Of a stretch of 64,000 nucleotides of DNA, positions 7,834 through 17,546 are shown one piece after another. How positions within the stretch are numbered: the first letter of the stretch is position 1; each line of letters starts with the position of its first letter. Below the pieces are notes generated by a model. It saw only the letters and a list, made by a program, of their open reading frames with translations. It was not told the origin of the DNA and ran no database searches. Source of the stretch: Streptomyces iconiensis (GTDB lineage Bacteria > Actinomycetota > Actinomycetes > Streptomycetales > Streptomycetaceae); NCBI RefSeq assembly GCF_028657195.3, contig NZ_JANCPR020000028.1, positions 1 to 64,000 of the forward strand, read 5' to 3'. Both the position numbers and the translations under genes were made by a program.

Positions 7834-8868
7834 TCAGGTCCCCGCCTCCGCGTCCCGTTCCGCGTCCCCGATCGCGTCCCCGCTCGCATCCGCGCTCGCG
7901 TCCGCTTCCGTCCCTGTCCCCGCTTCCGTCCCTGCCCCCGCCTCCGCGTCCGTCCCCGCGTCAGTCCCCACCTCCGCTTCCGACTCCAGAGCCAGCCGTT
8001 CGGTGAGGATGCGCTGCAGCTCGCGTGCGGCGCGCGGTGGCGAGACGTCGCCTCGGTGTGCGACCGAGATCGTGCGGTGCAGGCCCGGGTCGGCGAAGCG
8101 GGTCGTACGCAGGCCCGAGCGGGAGGCCACCATGCTGGGTACGACGGCCACGCCGAGACCGGCCCGGACGAAGCCGAGCACCGCGTCCATCTCGCCGCCC
8201 TCCACCCCGAAGACCGGCTCGAACCCGGCCTCGCGGCAGGCGGCGACGGTGAACTCGCGCAGGTCGTAGCCGCGCCTGAACATCGCGAGCGGCCGGTAGC
8301 GCAGGTCCTCCACGCGGATGCGGGAGTGGCGCACGGGGGGCGGTTCGTCCGGCGCTGAGACGACGACCAGTTCCTCGCGCAGCAGCTCGAACGTGGTCAG
8401 CGCGGGGCCCTGCGCGGCCAGCGGCGTGATGATCAGCGCGAGGTCCAGCTCGCCCGAGGCCAGCACGCGCACGAGGTCCTGCGAGCCGTCCTCGTGCACG
8501 ACCAGGTCAACGCCGGGGTAGCGGTCGTGGAAGGCACGCAGCACATCGGGGACCATGCTCGCGCACAGGCTCGGCGGAGCCCCCAGCCGCACCCGGCCGC
8601 GCCGCAGCTGCGCGACCTCCTGGACCTCGCGGCGCGCGGTTTCCGTGTCGGCCAGCACACGGCGTGCCAGCGGCAGCAGGGCCTCGCCCGCGTCGGTGAG
8701 GGAGATGTGGCCCCGCGCCCTGTGGAACAGCTCGGCCCCCAACTCCCGTTCCAGCGCACGGATCTGCTGCGAGAGGGAGGGCTGCGCGACGTGTTCGCGC
8801 TGCGCGGCGCGCGTGAAGTGGAGGGTGTCGGCGACGGCGGCGAAGTACCGGAGCTGCTGGAGCTGCAT
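7834..8868 (-). CDS. LysR-type transcriptional regulator
   Basis: An LTTR of 344 residues. The N-terminal winged helix-turn-helix starts QLQQLRYFAAVADTLHFTRAA with the recognition helix QPSLSQQIRALERELG. The effector domain follows to about residue 295. The last roughly 48 residues are a low-complexity tail made of Glu/Asp-Ala-Gly-Thr repeats, encoded by period-six DNA; most LTTRs end near residue 300. I chose the ATG at 8868 (CTGGGG upstream) over in-frame ATGs 4 and 6 codons earlier. It is divergent from sdhC and a T-N11-A site lies between them, so it probably regulates the succinate dehydrogenase operon and itself. The effector is unknown. Confidence 0.9.
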   Translation of the reverse strand: MQLQQLRYFAAVADTLHFTRAAQREHVAQPSLSQQIRALERELGAELFHRARGHISLTDAGEALLPLARRVLADTETARREVQEVAQLRRGRVRLGAPPSLCASMVPDVLRAFHDRYPGVDLVVHEDGSQDLVRVLASGELDLALIITPLAAQGPALTTFELLREELVVVSAPDEPPPVRHSRIRVEDLRYRPLAMFRRGYDLREFTVAACREAGFEPVFGVEGGEMDAVLGFVRAGLGVAVVPSMVASRSGLRTTRFADPGLHRTISVAHRGDVSPPRAARELQRILTERLALESEAEVGTDAGTDAEAGAGTEAGTGTEADASADASGDAIGDAERDAEAGT

Positions 8869-8887
8869 GGGCCCCAGCATAGACATA

Positions 8888-8906
8888 CGATAGCTGCGCG
8901 CTATCG
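8888..8906. promoter_or_regulatory. T-N11-A LysR-type binding site
   Basis: CGATAG (8888-8893) and CTATCG (8901-8906) form a perfect interrupted palindrome, with the T and A of the LTTR consensus exactly 11 bases apart (8891 and 8903). It sits between lysR and sdhC. A second inverted pair, AGACATA (8881-8887) and TATGTCT (8920-8926), flanks it. A weak promoter TTGGAC (8926-8931), 19 bases, TACGGT (8951-8956) faces sdhC. Confidence 0.65.
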
Positions 8907-8964
8907 GACGCAGCATTTCTATGTCTTGGACTGATGCTGGGTAGCGTACCTACGGTCAGTTGTC

Positions 8965-9800
8965 ATGGCGACGACGGCTACGACCGGGACGACGGGAACG
9001 ACGCAGACCGCGGGCTCTCCGGGGGCGGGGACAGCGGCGGGGCAGCAGTCACCCGGCGCGCAACAGGCACCGACCGCGAAACAGGCACAGCGGAACCAGC
9101 GGGCCCGCCCGCCCGCACCTCCCGGAGGCGGCGGCTTCCTGCGCACCCTGTGGGGCTCGACCATCGGCAAGAAGGTGGTCATGGCCGTCAGCGGCCTGGT
9201 GATGCTCGCCTATCTGGTCGCGCACATGCTCGGGAACCTCAAGGTCTTCTTCGGTCCGGGGGAGATGAACGGCTACGCGCACTGGCTGCGCACCTTCGGC
9301 GAACCGGTCCTGCACTACGAGTGGTTCCTGTGGGTCGTACGCGTGGTGCTGCTCGCGGCCGTGGTCCTGCACGGCGTCAGCGCGTACCAGCTCAGCCGCC
9401 GCGACATCGCAGCGCGCCCGGTGAAGTACCAGCACAAACGGCAGCGGACCAGTTACGCGACCCGCACCATGCGCTGGGGCGGGATCATCCTCACGCTGTT
9501 CATCGTCTGGCACCTCCTCGACCTGACCACCGGCACCGTCAACCCGCGCGGCCAGTCGGGGCACCCGTACGAGAACATCGTCGCCGCCTTCCGCACGTGG
9601 TACGCCAACGTCATCTACATCGTCGCGATGCTCGCCGTCGGGCTGCACATCAGGCACGGCTTCTGGAGCGCGGCGCAGACCCTCGGTGTGACCAAGCCCG
9701 GCACAGCGCGCGTACTGAAGGCCACCTCGAACGTCCTGGCCCTCGTCCTCACCCTGGGCTTCCTCTCCGTACCCCTCGGCGTCATGACGGGAGTAGTGAA

Positions 9801-9804
<4 letters not shown>
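8965..9804 (+). CDS. sdhC: Succinate dehydrogenase cytochrome b subunit
   Basis: The membrane anchor of a single-anchor succinate dehydrogenase/fumarate reductase, like the di-heme cytochrome b558 type. About five membrane helices are visible, with histidines in LAYLVAHMLGNLKVF, VVLHGVSAYQ, FIVWHLLDL and LAVGLHIRHGFW that are likely heme ligands. The 279-residue protein has a roughly 55-residue Thr/Gly/Ala/Gln-rich extension before the first helix, which is not needed by the family. The ATG at 8965 is first in the frame after the promoter region. sdhA follows with an overlapping TTGA, so the three genes form a translationally coupled operon. Confidence 0.9.
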
Positions 9805-11755
<1,951 letters not shown>

Positions 11756-11759
<4 letters not shown>

Positions 11760-12505
11760 GTGACCCGAGCATGAGGCTGACCCTGCGCATCTGGCGCCAG
11801 CAGGACCGGGACGAGCCCGGCGCGATGCGCACGTACGAGGTGGAGGACATCTCCCCCGACATGTCGTTCCTGGAGATGCTCGACACCCTCAACGAGGCGC
11901 TCATCCTCCAGGGCGAGGAACCCGTCGCCTTCGACCACGACTGCCGCGAGGGCATCTGCGGTGCCTGCGGCATGGTCATCAACGGCCAGGCACACGGCCC
12001 CGAACGCACCACCGCCTGCCAGCTGCACATGCGGCACTTCGCCGACGGCGACACCATCGACATCGAGCCGTGGCGTGCCGCCGCCTTCCCCGTCGTACGC
12101 GACCTGGTCGTCGACCGTTCCGCGCTCGACCGCGTCATCGGCGCCGGCGGCTACATCACGGCGCCCACCGGCAGCGCGCCCGAGGCGCACGCGACACCCG
12201 TGCCCAAGCCGACGGCCGACGACGCGTTCACGCACGCCGAGTGCATCGGCTGCGGCGCCTGTGTGGCCGCGTGCCCCAACGGGTCGGCGATGCTGTTCAC
12301 CTCCGCCAAGGTCAACCACCTCAACGCGCTGCCGCAGGGGGCGCCTGAGCGGGGGACGCGTGTGCTGGACATGGTGGGGCAGATGGACGCCGAGGGCTTC
12401 GGCGGCTGCACTCTCGCGGGAGAGTGCGCCACCGCTTGCCCCAAGGGGATTCCGCTGCCCTCCATCGCCGCGATGAACCGGGAGTTCCTCCGCGCCGTGC
12501 GCTGA
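11756..12505 (+). CDS. sdhB: Succinate dehydrogenase iron-sulfur subunit
   Basis: SdhB passes electrons from FAD to the membrane anchor. In 249 residues it shows the plant-ferredoxin-like [2Fe-2S] motif CREGICGACGMVINGQAHG with a downstream TTAC cysteine. The C-terminal pair of cluster motifs is CIGCGACVAACP and CTLAGECATACPKGIP for the [4Fe-4S] and [3Fe-4S] centres. All expected cysteines are present. The GTG start overlaps the sdhA stop by 4 bases. A hairpin repeat at 12560-12602 follows and may end the operon. Confidence 0.95.
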
Positions 12506-12559
12506 GCGCTGGGCTTTTGGCGCCTATGTGGTGCCGCCTGTGTGTTGCGTGCCCGTCGG

Positions 12560-12602
12560 TCGTGGCTCAGCGCGCCGTTCCCCGCGCCCCTTGCGGGGCG
12601 GG
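12560..12602 (-). repeat. Dispersed hairpin element, copy A
   Basis: Read on the minus strand, a CGCCCC-GCAA-GGGGCG hairpin is followed by GCGGGGAACGGCGCGC and AGCCACGACC. The same arrangement recurs at 34496-34540 and, more degenerate, at 14655-14700. It lies in the convergent gap between sdhB and the DUF1707 gene, where it can act as a bidirectional terminator. I recall this element as common in Streptomyces intergenic DNA. Confidence 0.7.
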
Positions 12603-12642
12603 GGGGGCCGCTTGCGTGTTGGCTGCCCGTCCGTGGGGTCTC

Positions 12643-13308
12643 TCAGAGGAACTCCGTGGCCGTGTCCAGGGCCTCGTCGATCCACTCGCGCCAGGTGGTG
12701 CGGCGGTTGCCGCGGGGCCGGACGACGGTGATCTCGCCCAGGTAGGCCGTGCCCTTCACATGTACGCGGGGCGCGCCCGGCGGTACGTCGTGGGTGCGGC
12801 GGCGGGTGCGGTCGCGGACCGAGCCCGAGGTCTCCACCGTCACGCCCTCGGGCACGATCAGTTTCACGTCACCCGCCCACGCCTTCGCCGTGACCCGCAG
12901 TTCACCCGAGGGCGGGGCCTGGGCGTGGGCGAGGTTCAGGGTGAGGTCGCCCAGGACGGCGGTGGCCTCGACCTCGCCGGACGTTCCGAGCGCGGGGCTC
13001 TCGTGCGTGACATCGCCTGTCGTGGCGCGGAAGACGGCGGGGCCCTTGGTGAGCCGGGCCTGCCGCGTCTCCTGGCCGGGCTGCGGGAGGTCGGCGGCGA
13101 TGCGGTCGAGGTCGTCGCGGTGGCGGGCCAGAAAGGCGGCCTCACTGCGGTCGGCAAGCTCCTCCAGGGTCAGCCTGCCCTCGGCCGTCGCCTGGCTCAG
13201 CCGCTCCACGACCGCTTCGCGCTCGGCGTCCGAGGCCCGCATCCGGGGCGTCCGCTGCCCCGTCCCGTGGCGCTCCGGCCGGTGTCCCCCGGTGACGTCT
13301 GCGGGCAT
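12643..13308 (-). CDS. DUF1707 domain-containing protein
   Basis: A 221-residue protein. Residues about 22-75 are the DUF1707 (SHOCT-like) domain, MRASDAEREAVVERLSQATA through a LADLDRIAADLP-like end. The second half, with repeated beta-strand segments such as LGDLTLNL and GDVKLIVPEGVTVE, resembles the LiaF-type cell-wall-active antibiotic response fold. No transmembrane helix is seen, so it is probably cytosolic. The ATG at 13308 has a perfect AGGAGGTG ribosome site. The family occurs in many copies in Streptomyces and its biochemical role is unknown; envelope-stress sensing is only a suggestion from the C-terminal fold. Confidence 0.8.
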   Translation of the reverse strand: MPADVTGGHRPERHGTGQRTPRMRASDAEREAVVERLSQATAEGRLTLEELADRSEAAFLARHRDDLDRIAADLPQPGQETRQARLTKGPAVFRATTGDVTHESPALGTSGEVEATAVLGDLTLNLAHAQAPPSGELRVTAKAWAGDVKLIVPEGVTVETSGSVRDRTRRRTHDVPPGAPRVHVKGTAYLGEITVVRPRGNRRTTWREWIDEALDTATEFL

Positions 13309-13418
13309 GGTGTCCACCTCCTGTACCCCTCCAGGGCACCACGGACCTGCACGTCCCCGCATCGCCGGGCGGTACGAGATCGACTCCGGCCCGTACATCG
13401 AAAGGGGCAGAGCCCGCT

Positions 13419-13424
13419 TAGGCT
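13419..13424 (+). promoter_or_regulatory. Candidate -10 box, leaderless methyltransferase gene
   Basis: TAGGCT ends exactly 6 bases before the GTG at 13431 and no ribosome site is present. The -35 region is weak. Confidence 0.5.
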
Positions 13425-13430
13425 GGCGCC

Positions 13431-14195
13431 GTGTCCGCACCGCGCGCGGCCCGTAACGGGCCCACCTTCCGTGAACTCGCCGTACAGGCGCTGTCCTCCG
13501 TCGAGCACGGCTACGACCTGCTGGCGCCGAAGTTCGACCGCACGCCCTACCGCACCCCCGACGCCGTCCTCGACGCGACGGCACGCGCACTGCGCCCGTA
13601 CGGCCCGTTCGGCGCCGGGCTCGACCTGTGCTGCGGCACGGGCGCCGGCACCCGCGTGCTGCGTGAGGTGTGCGGTGGACGGGTCGCGGGGGTCGACTTC
13701 AGTACGGGCATGCTGGCGCGGGCCCGCGAGGCCGCCCCGGAGGCGGACTGGGTACGCGGCGAGGCCCACGCGCTGCCCTTCGCGCCCGGCGCCTTCGACC
13801 TCGTCGTGAGCTTCGGCGCACACGGCCACTTCCTGCCGGCCGAGCACCCGCACCTGTTCGCCCAGGTACGGGCCACGCTCAGCGCGGGCGGCCACCTGGC
13901 CTTCCCGCTGGCCGCTCCCCCGCGCCCCGGAACGGCCCCGTACTGGTCGCTGCTGGCCTTCGACGCGGCGATGCGGGTACGGAACGCCGTGTGGCGGCCA
14001 CCGTTCGTCATGTACTACCGCACCTGGCCCCTGTCGGGCGTACGGCGGGAACTGCGCGAGGCCGGCTTCGCCGTCACTCTGCACCCCCTGCCCGAGCTGG
14101 GCTCCCGCGAGGACGGCTCCCCGCGCTGCCGCCTGGTGCTGGCCACCAAGCTGCCGGACCTGCCGGACCAGGCCGTGTCAGCCGGTACGCCGTAG
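13431..14195 (+). CDS. SAM-dependent methyltransferase, class I
   Basis: A 254-residue class I methyltransferase. SAM-binding motif I is FGAGLDLCCGTGAGTRVL (about residue 60-77). Motif II with acidic residue is AGVDFSTGML, and the post-motif is RGEAHALPFAPGAFDLVVS. These are typical of Methyltransf_11/25 family members. The C-terminal part has a hydrophobic stretch and a YYRTWPLSGVRRELREAGF segment. The substrate is unknown and neighbours give no clue. The GTG start sits 6 bases after a -10 box. Its stop overlaps the 3' end of the convergent DUF6463 gene by 18 bases. Confidence 0.85.
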   Translation: MSAPRAARNGPTFRELAVQALSSVEHGYDLLAPKFDRTPYRTPDAVLDATARALRPYGPFGAGLDLCCGTGAGTRVLREVCGGRVAGVDFSTGMLARAREAAPEADWVRGEAHALPFAPGAFDLVVSFGAHGHFLPAEHPHLFAQVRATLSAGGHLAFPLAAPPRPGTAPYWSLLAFDAAMRVRNAVWRPPFVMYYRTWPLSGVRRELREAGFAVTLHPLPELGSREDGSPRCRLVLATKLPDLPDQAVSAGTP

Positions 14196-14558
14196 CGTCC
14201 TGCGCAGCACGACACCGCCGATTCCGGCCAGCGCCCAGAAGCCGCTCGTGGGCATCGCCGCAGCGCCCACGGCGCCGATACCGGTCAGCACGGTGCCCGC
14301 GGCGCGCTGCGCCGGGACATCGCCGTTCTCCTCGGCCGAGCGCAGCAGCCGTCCGCCCAGCCAGAGCGCCGGCGTGGCCGCCATGAACCAGAAGGCCGCC
14401 GCCCTGTCACCCCGTTCGGGCACGGAGCCGACTCCGGCGCGCACCGTCTCCGCCAGCACATCGCGGTAGAGCACCGCGCCGATCGTCCCGTGCGCGAGCG
14501 CCGTGATCTGGACCCAGCGCCCCGCCGACCGCATCGAACCCGCCGAAATCTGCTTCAT
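14178..14558 (-). CDS. DUF6463-type small membrane protein
   Basis: A 126-residue integral membrane protein with about four helices. The middle segment RAAAFWFMAATPALWLGGRLL and the late MPTSGFWAL segment agree with DUF6463 proteins as I remember them. The role is unknown. The ATG at 14558 follows TACGAT by 7 bases with no ribosome site, so it is probably leaderless. The 3' end overlaps the convergent methyltransferase gene by 18 bases, so readthrough from either side would give antisense RNA. Confidence 0.7.
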   Translation of the reverse strand: MKQISAGSMRSAGRWVQITALAHGTIGAVLYRDVLAETVRAGVGSVPERGDRAAAFWFMAATPALWLGGRLLRSAEENGDVPAQRAAGTVLTGIGAVGAAAMPTSGFWALAGIGGVVLRRTLRRTG

Positions 14559-14565
14559 GTGGCGA

Positions 14566-14571
14566 ATCGTA
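14566..14571 (-). promoter_or_regulatory. Candidate -10 box for the DUF6463 gene
   Basis: TACGAT on the minus strand ends 7 bases before the ATG at 14558. No clear -35 box or ribosome site is seen. Confidence 0.4.
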
Positions 14572-14654
14572 GTCAGCGAGGCAGTAGTTGAGCGCGGTGC
14601 CCCCTGCCCGGACGGGCGGGAGTTGAGCACGGCACCCACCCCGTCACCACATGG

Positions 14655-14700
14655 GGCCCGAAGGGGCGGGGGGGAACTGCGCCACCGGCCCACGCGCGCC
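14655..14700 (+). repeat. Dispersed hairpin element, copy B (degenerate)
   Basis: GCCCGAAGGGGC followed by GGGGGGAACTGCGCCACCGG resembles the elements at 12560-12602 and 34496-34540, though the hairpin is shorter. It lies 63 bases beyond the hisF stop and may end his-operon transcription. The remainder of 14572-14762 shows no gene. Confidence 0.45.
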
Positions 14701-14762
14701 CGCGGACCGCACACCACGGGCAGGGGCAGACGCAGAGCGGAAGGGCCCCGTGAGGAGCAGGC

Positions 14763-15518
14763 TCAGCGCACCGGGTGGCCTGCCGCGCGCAGGGTGGACT
14801 TGACCTCGCCGATGCGCAGGTCGCCGAAGTGGAAGACCGAGGCGGCGAGCACCGCGTCAGCGCCCGCTTCAACGGCGGGCGGGAAGTGCCCCGTCCCACC
14901 GGCGCCGCCCGAGGCGATCACGGGCAGGGACACATGGCGGCGCACGGCGGCGATCATCTCCGTGTCGTAGCCGTCCTTCGTGCCGTCCGCGTCCATGGAG
15001 TTGAGCAGGATCTCTCCCGCGCCCAACTCGGCGGCACGGTGCGCCCATTCGACGGCGTCGATGCCCGCGCTCCGGCGCCCGCCGTGCGTGGTGACCTCGA
15101 AGGAGCCGTCGGACGTACGCCGCGCGTCCACCGACAGGACGAGCACCTGGCTGCCGAACCGTTCGGCGATCTCCCTGATCAGCTCGGGCCTGGCGATGGC
15201 GGCGGTGTTCACGCCCACCTTGTCGGCCCCGGCACGCAGCAGCTTGTCCACGTCCTCGGCCGTGCGCACACCGCCGCCCACCGTCAGCGGGATGAACACC
15301 TGCTCCGCCGTGCGCCGCACCACGTCGTACGTCGTCTCGCGGTCGCCGGACGAGGCGGTGATGTCGAGGAACGTCAGCTCGTCGGCGCCCTCGGCGTCGT
15401 ACACCTTCGCCATCTCGACCGGATCGCCCGCGTCGCGCAGGTTCTGGAAGTTGACGCCCTTGACGACCCGGCCGCCGTCCACGTCCAGGCAGGGAATGAC
15501 TCGGACCGCCAGGGACAT
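14763..15518 (-). CDS. hisF: Imidazole glycerol phosphate synthase, cyclase subunit
   Basis: HisF is the (beta/alpha)8 cyclase that, with HisH, converts PRFAR and ammonia to imidazole glycerol phosphate and AICAR. The 251-residue protein begins MSLAVRVIPCLDVDGGRVVKG, holding the first catalytic Asp. The second lies in LVLSVDARR, and phosphate loops GGGVRTAEDV and ASGGAGG are clear. The ATG at 15518 has GAGGAG about 8 bases upstream, inside the end of ridA, and the gap to ridA is 5 bases. It is the last gene of the his operon. Confidence 0.97.
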   Translation of the reverse strand: MSLAVRVIPCLDVDGGRVVKGVNFQNLRDAGDPVEMAKVYDAEGADELTFLDITASSGDRETTYDVVRRTAEQVFIPLTVGGGVRTAEDVDKLLRAGADKVGVNTAAIARPELIREIAERFGSQVLVLSVDARRTSDGSFEVTTHGGRRSAGIDAVEWAHRAAELGAGEILLNSMDADGTKDGYDTEMIAAVRRHVSLPVIASGGAGGTGHFPPAVEAGADAVLAASVFHFGDLRIGEVKSTLRAAGHPVR

Positions 15519-15523
15519 TCTGT

Positions 15524-15913
15524 TCAAGCTCCTCTGTACGCTTCCACCTCGACCTCGACGACCATGCTGGGGTCGACGAAGCCCGAGACGATGACCATCG
15601 AGGCGGCCGGGCGGACCGCGTCGAACAGTTCCTTGTGGGCGCGGCCGACCTCCTCCACGTCCCGTGCGTGGGTGACGTACATCCGCGTACGCACCACGCT
15701 GTCCGCACCGAGCCCGAGGCCCTTCAGCGCGTCCAGGGCGACCCCGAACGCGGTGACGGCCTGCTCGTACGGGCCTCCGTCGACGAACTGGCCGTTCTCG
15801 ACGGAGGCACAACCGGCCACCAACACCAGGCCGTTGGGCAGTTCCACTGCCCGTGAGTAACCGAAGGAGTCCTCCCAGGGACCCCCGGACGCGACCCGGT
15901 GTATTCCGGCCAT
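15524..15913 (-). CDS. RidA family protein
   Basis: A 129-residue member of the RidA/YjgF family, which hydrolyses reactive enamine/imine intermediates released by PLP enzymes. The C-terminal core RTRMYVTHARDVEEVGRAHKEL and FVDPSMVVEVEVEAYRG fits, with the conserved Arg-Thr-Arg in place of the usual RxxxY region and a Glu near the end. It is embedded between priA and hisF; the ATG at 15913 overlaps the priA stop as ATGA. Location beside hisC suggests it protects the pathway from 2-aminoacrylate-like damage, but that is inference. In Streptomyces the gene normally sits here. Confidence 0.85.
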   Translation of the reverse strand: MAGIHRVASGGPWEDSFGYSRAVELPNGLVLVAGCASVENGQFVDGGPYEQAVTAFGVALDALKGLGLGADSVVRTRMYVTHARDVEEVGRAHKELFDAVRPAASMVIVSGFVDPSMVVEVEVEAYRGA

Positions 15914-16656
15914 CAGCCAACCGCCTCCAAAGCCTCTTCCAAGGTGAACGCCTTGGCGTAGAGGGCCTTGCCGACGATGGCACCCTCGACGCCCTCCTGT
16001 ACAAGGGACGCGATGGCCCGCAGATCGTCAAGGGACGAGACTCCGCCACTGGCCACAACCGGCCGGTCGGTGACGGCGCAGACATTGCGCAGCAGTTCCA
16101 GGTTGGGCCCCTGGAGAGTGCCGTCCTTGGCGATGTCCGTGACGACGTAACGGGCGCAGCCCTCGGCGTCGAGCCGCTCCAGCGTCTCGTAAAGGTCACC
16201 GCCGTCCCGGGTCCAGCCGCGTCCGCGCAGGGTCGTACCGCGTACGTCGAGACCGACGGCGATCTGGTCGCCGTGCTCGGCGATGATCTTCGCGACCCAC
16301 TCGGGGGACTCCAGCGCCGCCGTACCCAGATTGACCCGGGTGCAGCCGGTGGCCAGCGCAGCCGCCAGCGAGGCGTCGTCCCGGATGCCGCCCGACAGCT
16401 CGACCTTCAGGTCCATGGCGTTCGCGACCTCGGCGATCCGGGCCCGGTTGTCGCCGGTGCCGAACGCCGCGTCCAGGTCGACCAGATGGAGCCACTCGGC
16501 GCCCGCACGCTGCCAGGCCAGCGCCGCGTCCATCGGGTCACCGTAGGAGGTCTCGGAACCGGACTCCCCGTGCACGAGACGCACCGCCTGGCCGTCACGG
16601 ACATCGACGGCGGGCAGGAGTTCGAGCTTGCTCACGGCGGCGCTCTTGGGGCTCAT
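15913..16656 (-). CDS. priA: Bifunctional HisA/TrpF isomerase PriA
   Basis: PriA isomerises ProFAR in histidine synthesis and PRA in tryptophan synthesis; actinomycetes use it because they lack trpF. The 247-residue (beta/alpha)8 protein has LELLPAVDVRDGQAVRLVHG with the first catalytic Asp, and YVVTDIAKDGTLQGPN with the second. Phosphate-binding loops are SGGIRDDASL and ASGGVSS. The ATG at 16656 overlaps the hisH stop (ATGA). A GTG seven codons on (VSKLELL) is where many homologues start; both lack a strong ribosome site, and translational coupling favours the ATG. Its gene name may also be given as hisA. Confidence 0.94.
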   Translation of the reverse strand: MSPKSAAVSKLELLPAVDVRDGQAVRLVHGESGSETSYGDPMDAALAWQRAGAEWLHLVDLDAAFGTGDNRARIAEVANAMDLKVELSGGIRDDASLAAALATGCTRVNLGTAALESPEWVAKIIAEHGDQIAVGLDVRGTTLRGRGWTRDGGDLYETLERLDAEGCARYVVTDIAKDGTLQGPNLELLRNVCAVTDRPVVASGGVSSLDDLRAIASLVQEGVEGAIVGKALYAKAFTLEEALEAVG

Positions 16657-17300
16657 AGCGTTTCGATCCAATTGGTCAGCAGGTGCGCTCCGGCGTCGCC
16701 GGACTTCTCGGGGTGGAACTGGGTGGCCCACAGCGGACCGTTCTCGACGGCGGAGACGAACGGCTGCCCGTGTGTCGTCCAGCTCACCTTGGGCGCTGCC
16801 ATGGCCGGGTTGTCCGACTCCAGCTCCCAGTCGTGCACGGCGTAGGAGTGCACGAAGTAGTAGCGCTCGTCGGCCGGCAGGCCCGCGAACAGGCGGGTGC
16901 CCTCGGGTGCCTCGACCGTGTTCCAGCCCATGTGCGGTACGACCTCGGCCTTGAGCGGGCCCACCGTGCCGGGCCACTCGTCCATGCCCTCCGCCTCCTG
17001 GCCGTGCTCGATGCCCCGCGAGAAGAGGATCTGCATGCCCACGCAGATCCCCATGACGGGCCGACCGCCGGCCAGCCTGCGCCCGATGACCCAGTCACCC
17101 CGCGCGGCGCGCAGCCCCTCCACACAGGCGGCGAAGGCACCGACGCCGGGTACGAGCAGGCCGTCCGCTTTCATGGCCCTGTCGTAGTCACGGGTGATCT
17201 CGACCTCGGCGCCCGCGCGTTCGAGGGCGCGCTCGGCCGAACGGACGTTCCCGAAGCCGTAGTCGAAGACGACGACGCTCTTCTTGCCGCCCGCGCTCAT
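16653..17300 (-). CDS. hisH: Imidazole glycerol phosphate synthase, glutaminase subunit
   Basis: HisH is a class I glutamine amidotransferase that supplies ammonia to HisF. The 215-residue protein has the start FDYGFGNVRS, the catalytic cysteine in MGICVGMQILF and the His/Glu pair in WATQFHPEKSG. I place the start at the ATG at 17300, which overlaps the stop of the preceding 54-residue membrane protein as ATGA; a GTG three codons upstream is less likely. It is followed by priA through a second ATGA overlap. Confidence 0.95.
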   Translation of the reverse strand: MSAGGKKSVVVFDYGFGNVRSAERALERAGAEVEITRDYDRAMKADGLLVPGVGAFAACVEGLRAARGDWVIGRRLAGGRPVMGICVGMQILFSRGIEHGQEAEGMDEWPGTVGPLKAEVVPHMGWNTVEAPEGTRLFAGLPADERYYFVHSYAVHDWELESDNPAMAAPKVSWTTHGQPFVSAVENGPLWATQFHPEKSGDAGAHLLTNWIETL

Positions 17301-17461
17301 GACCACCACTCCAGCCGCAGCACACCGGCCAGCAGCGCCATGACGGCCCCGATACCGAGCAGCACGACCACACCTGTGGGCAGCTTCTGCTTCCAGAACG
17401 AGAAAGCGCCGCCGGCCAGGAAGAGCCCGACGAAGATGAGGATCGCCGAGAGCCCCGTCAC
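17297..17461 (-). CDS. 54-residue membrane protein inside the his operon
   Basis: A small protein starting with GTG at 17461, with GGAGA about 6 bases upstream. It has two hydrophobic segments, roughly residues 3-22 (LSAILIFVGLFLAGGAFSFW) and 29-49, joined by a basic WKQKLP turn, and ends LEWWS. Its stop overlaps the hisH start as ATGA, so it is translated with hisH. The 85-bp gap from hisB shows no other feature. I know similar small membrane proteins at this place in Streptomyces his operons, but no function. Confidence 0.75.
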   Translation of the reverse strand: MTGLSAILIFVGLFLAGGAFSFWKQKLPTGVVVLLGIGAVMALLAGVLRLEWWS

Positions 17462-17546
17462 AGCACTTCTCCGTTCGCTTCTCCGCCCGCGCGGCAGCGT
17501 GCGGGCATCGTCCCTGTCTGCGGCCCGTCAGCCGCTCGGACGTCGC

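Noticed and set aside
8934..9800. Extension of sdhA upstream through the sdhC gene
   Set aside because: The frame is open, but the sdhC product has clear membrane helices and heme histidines in its own frame. The TTGA overlap and ribosome site fix the sdhA start.
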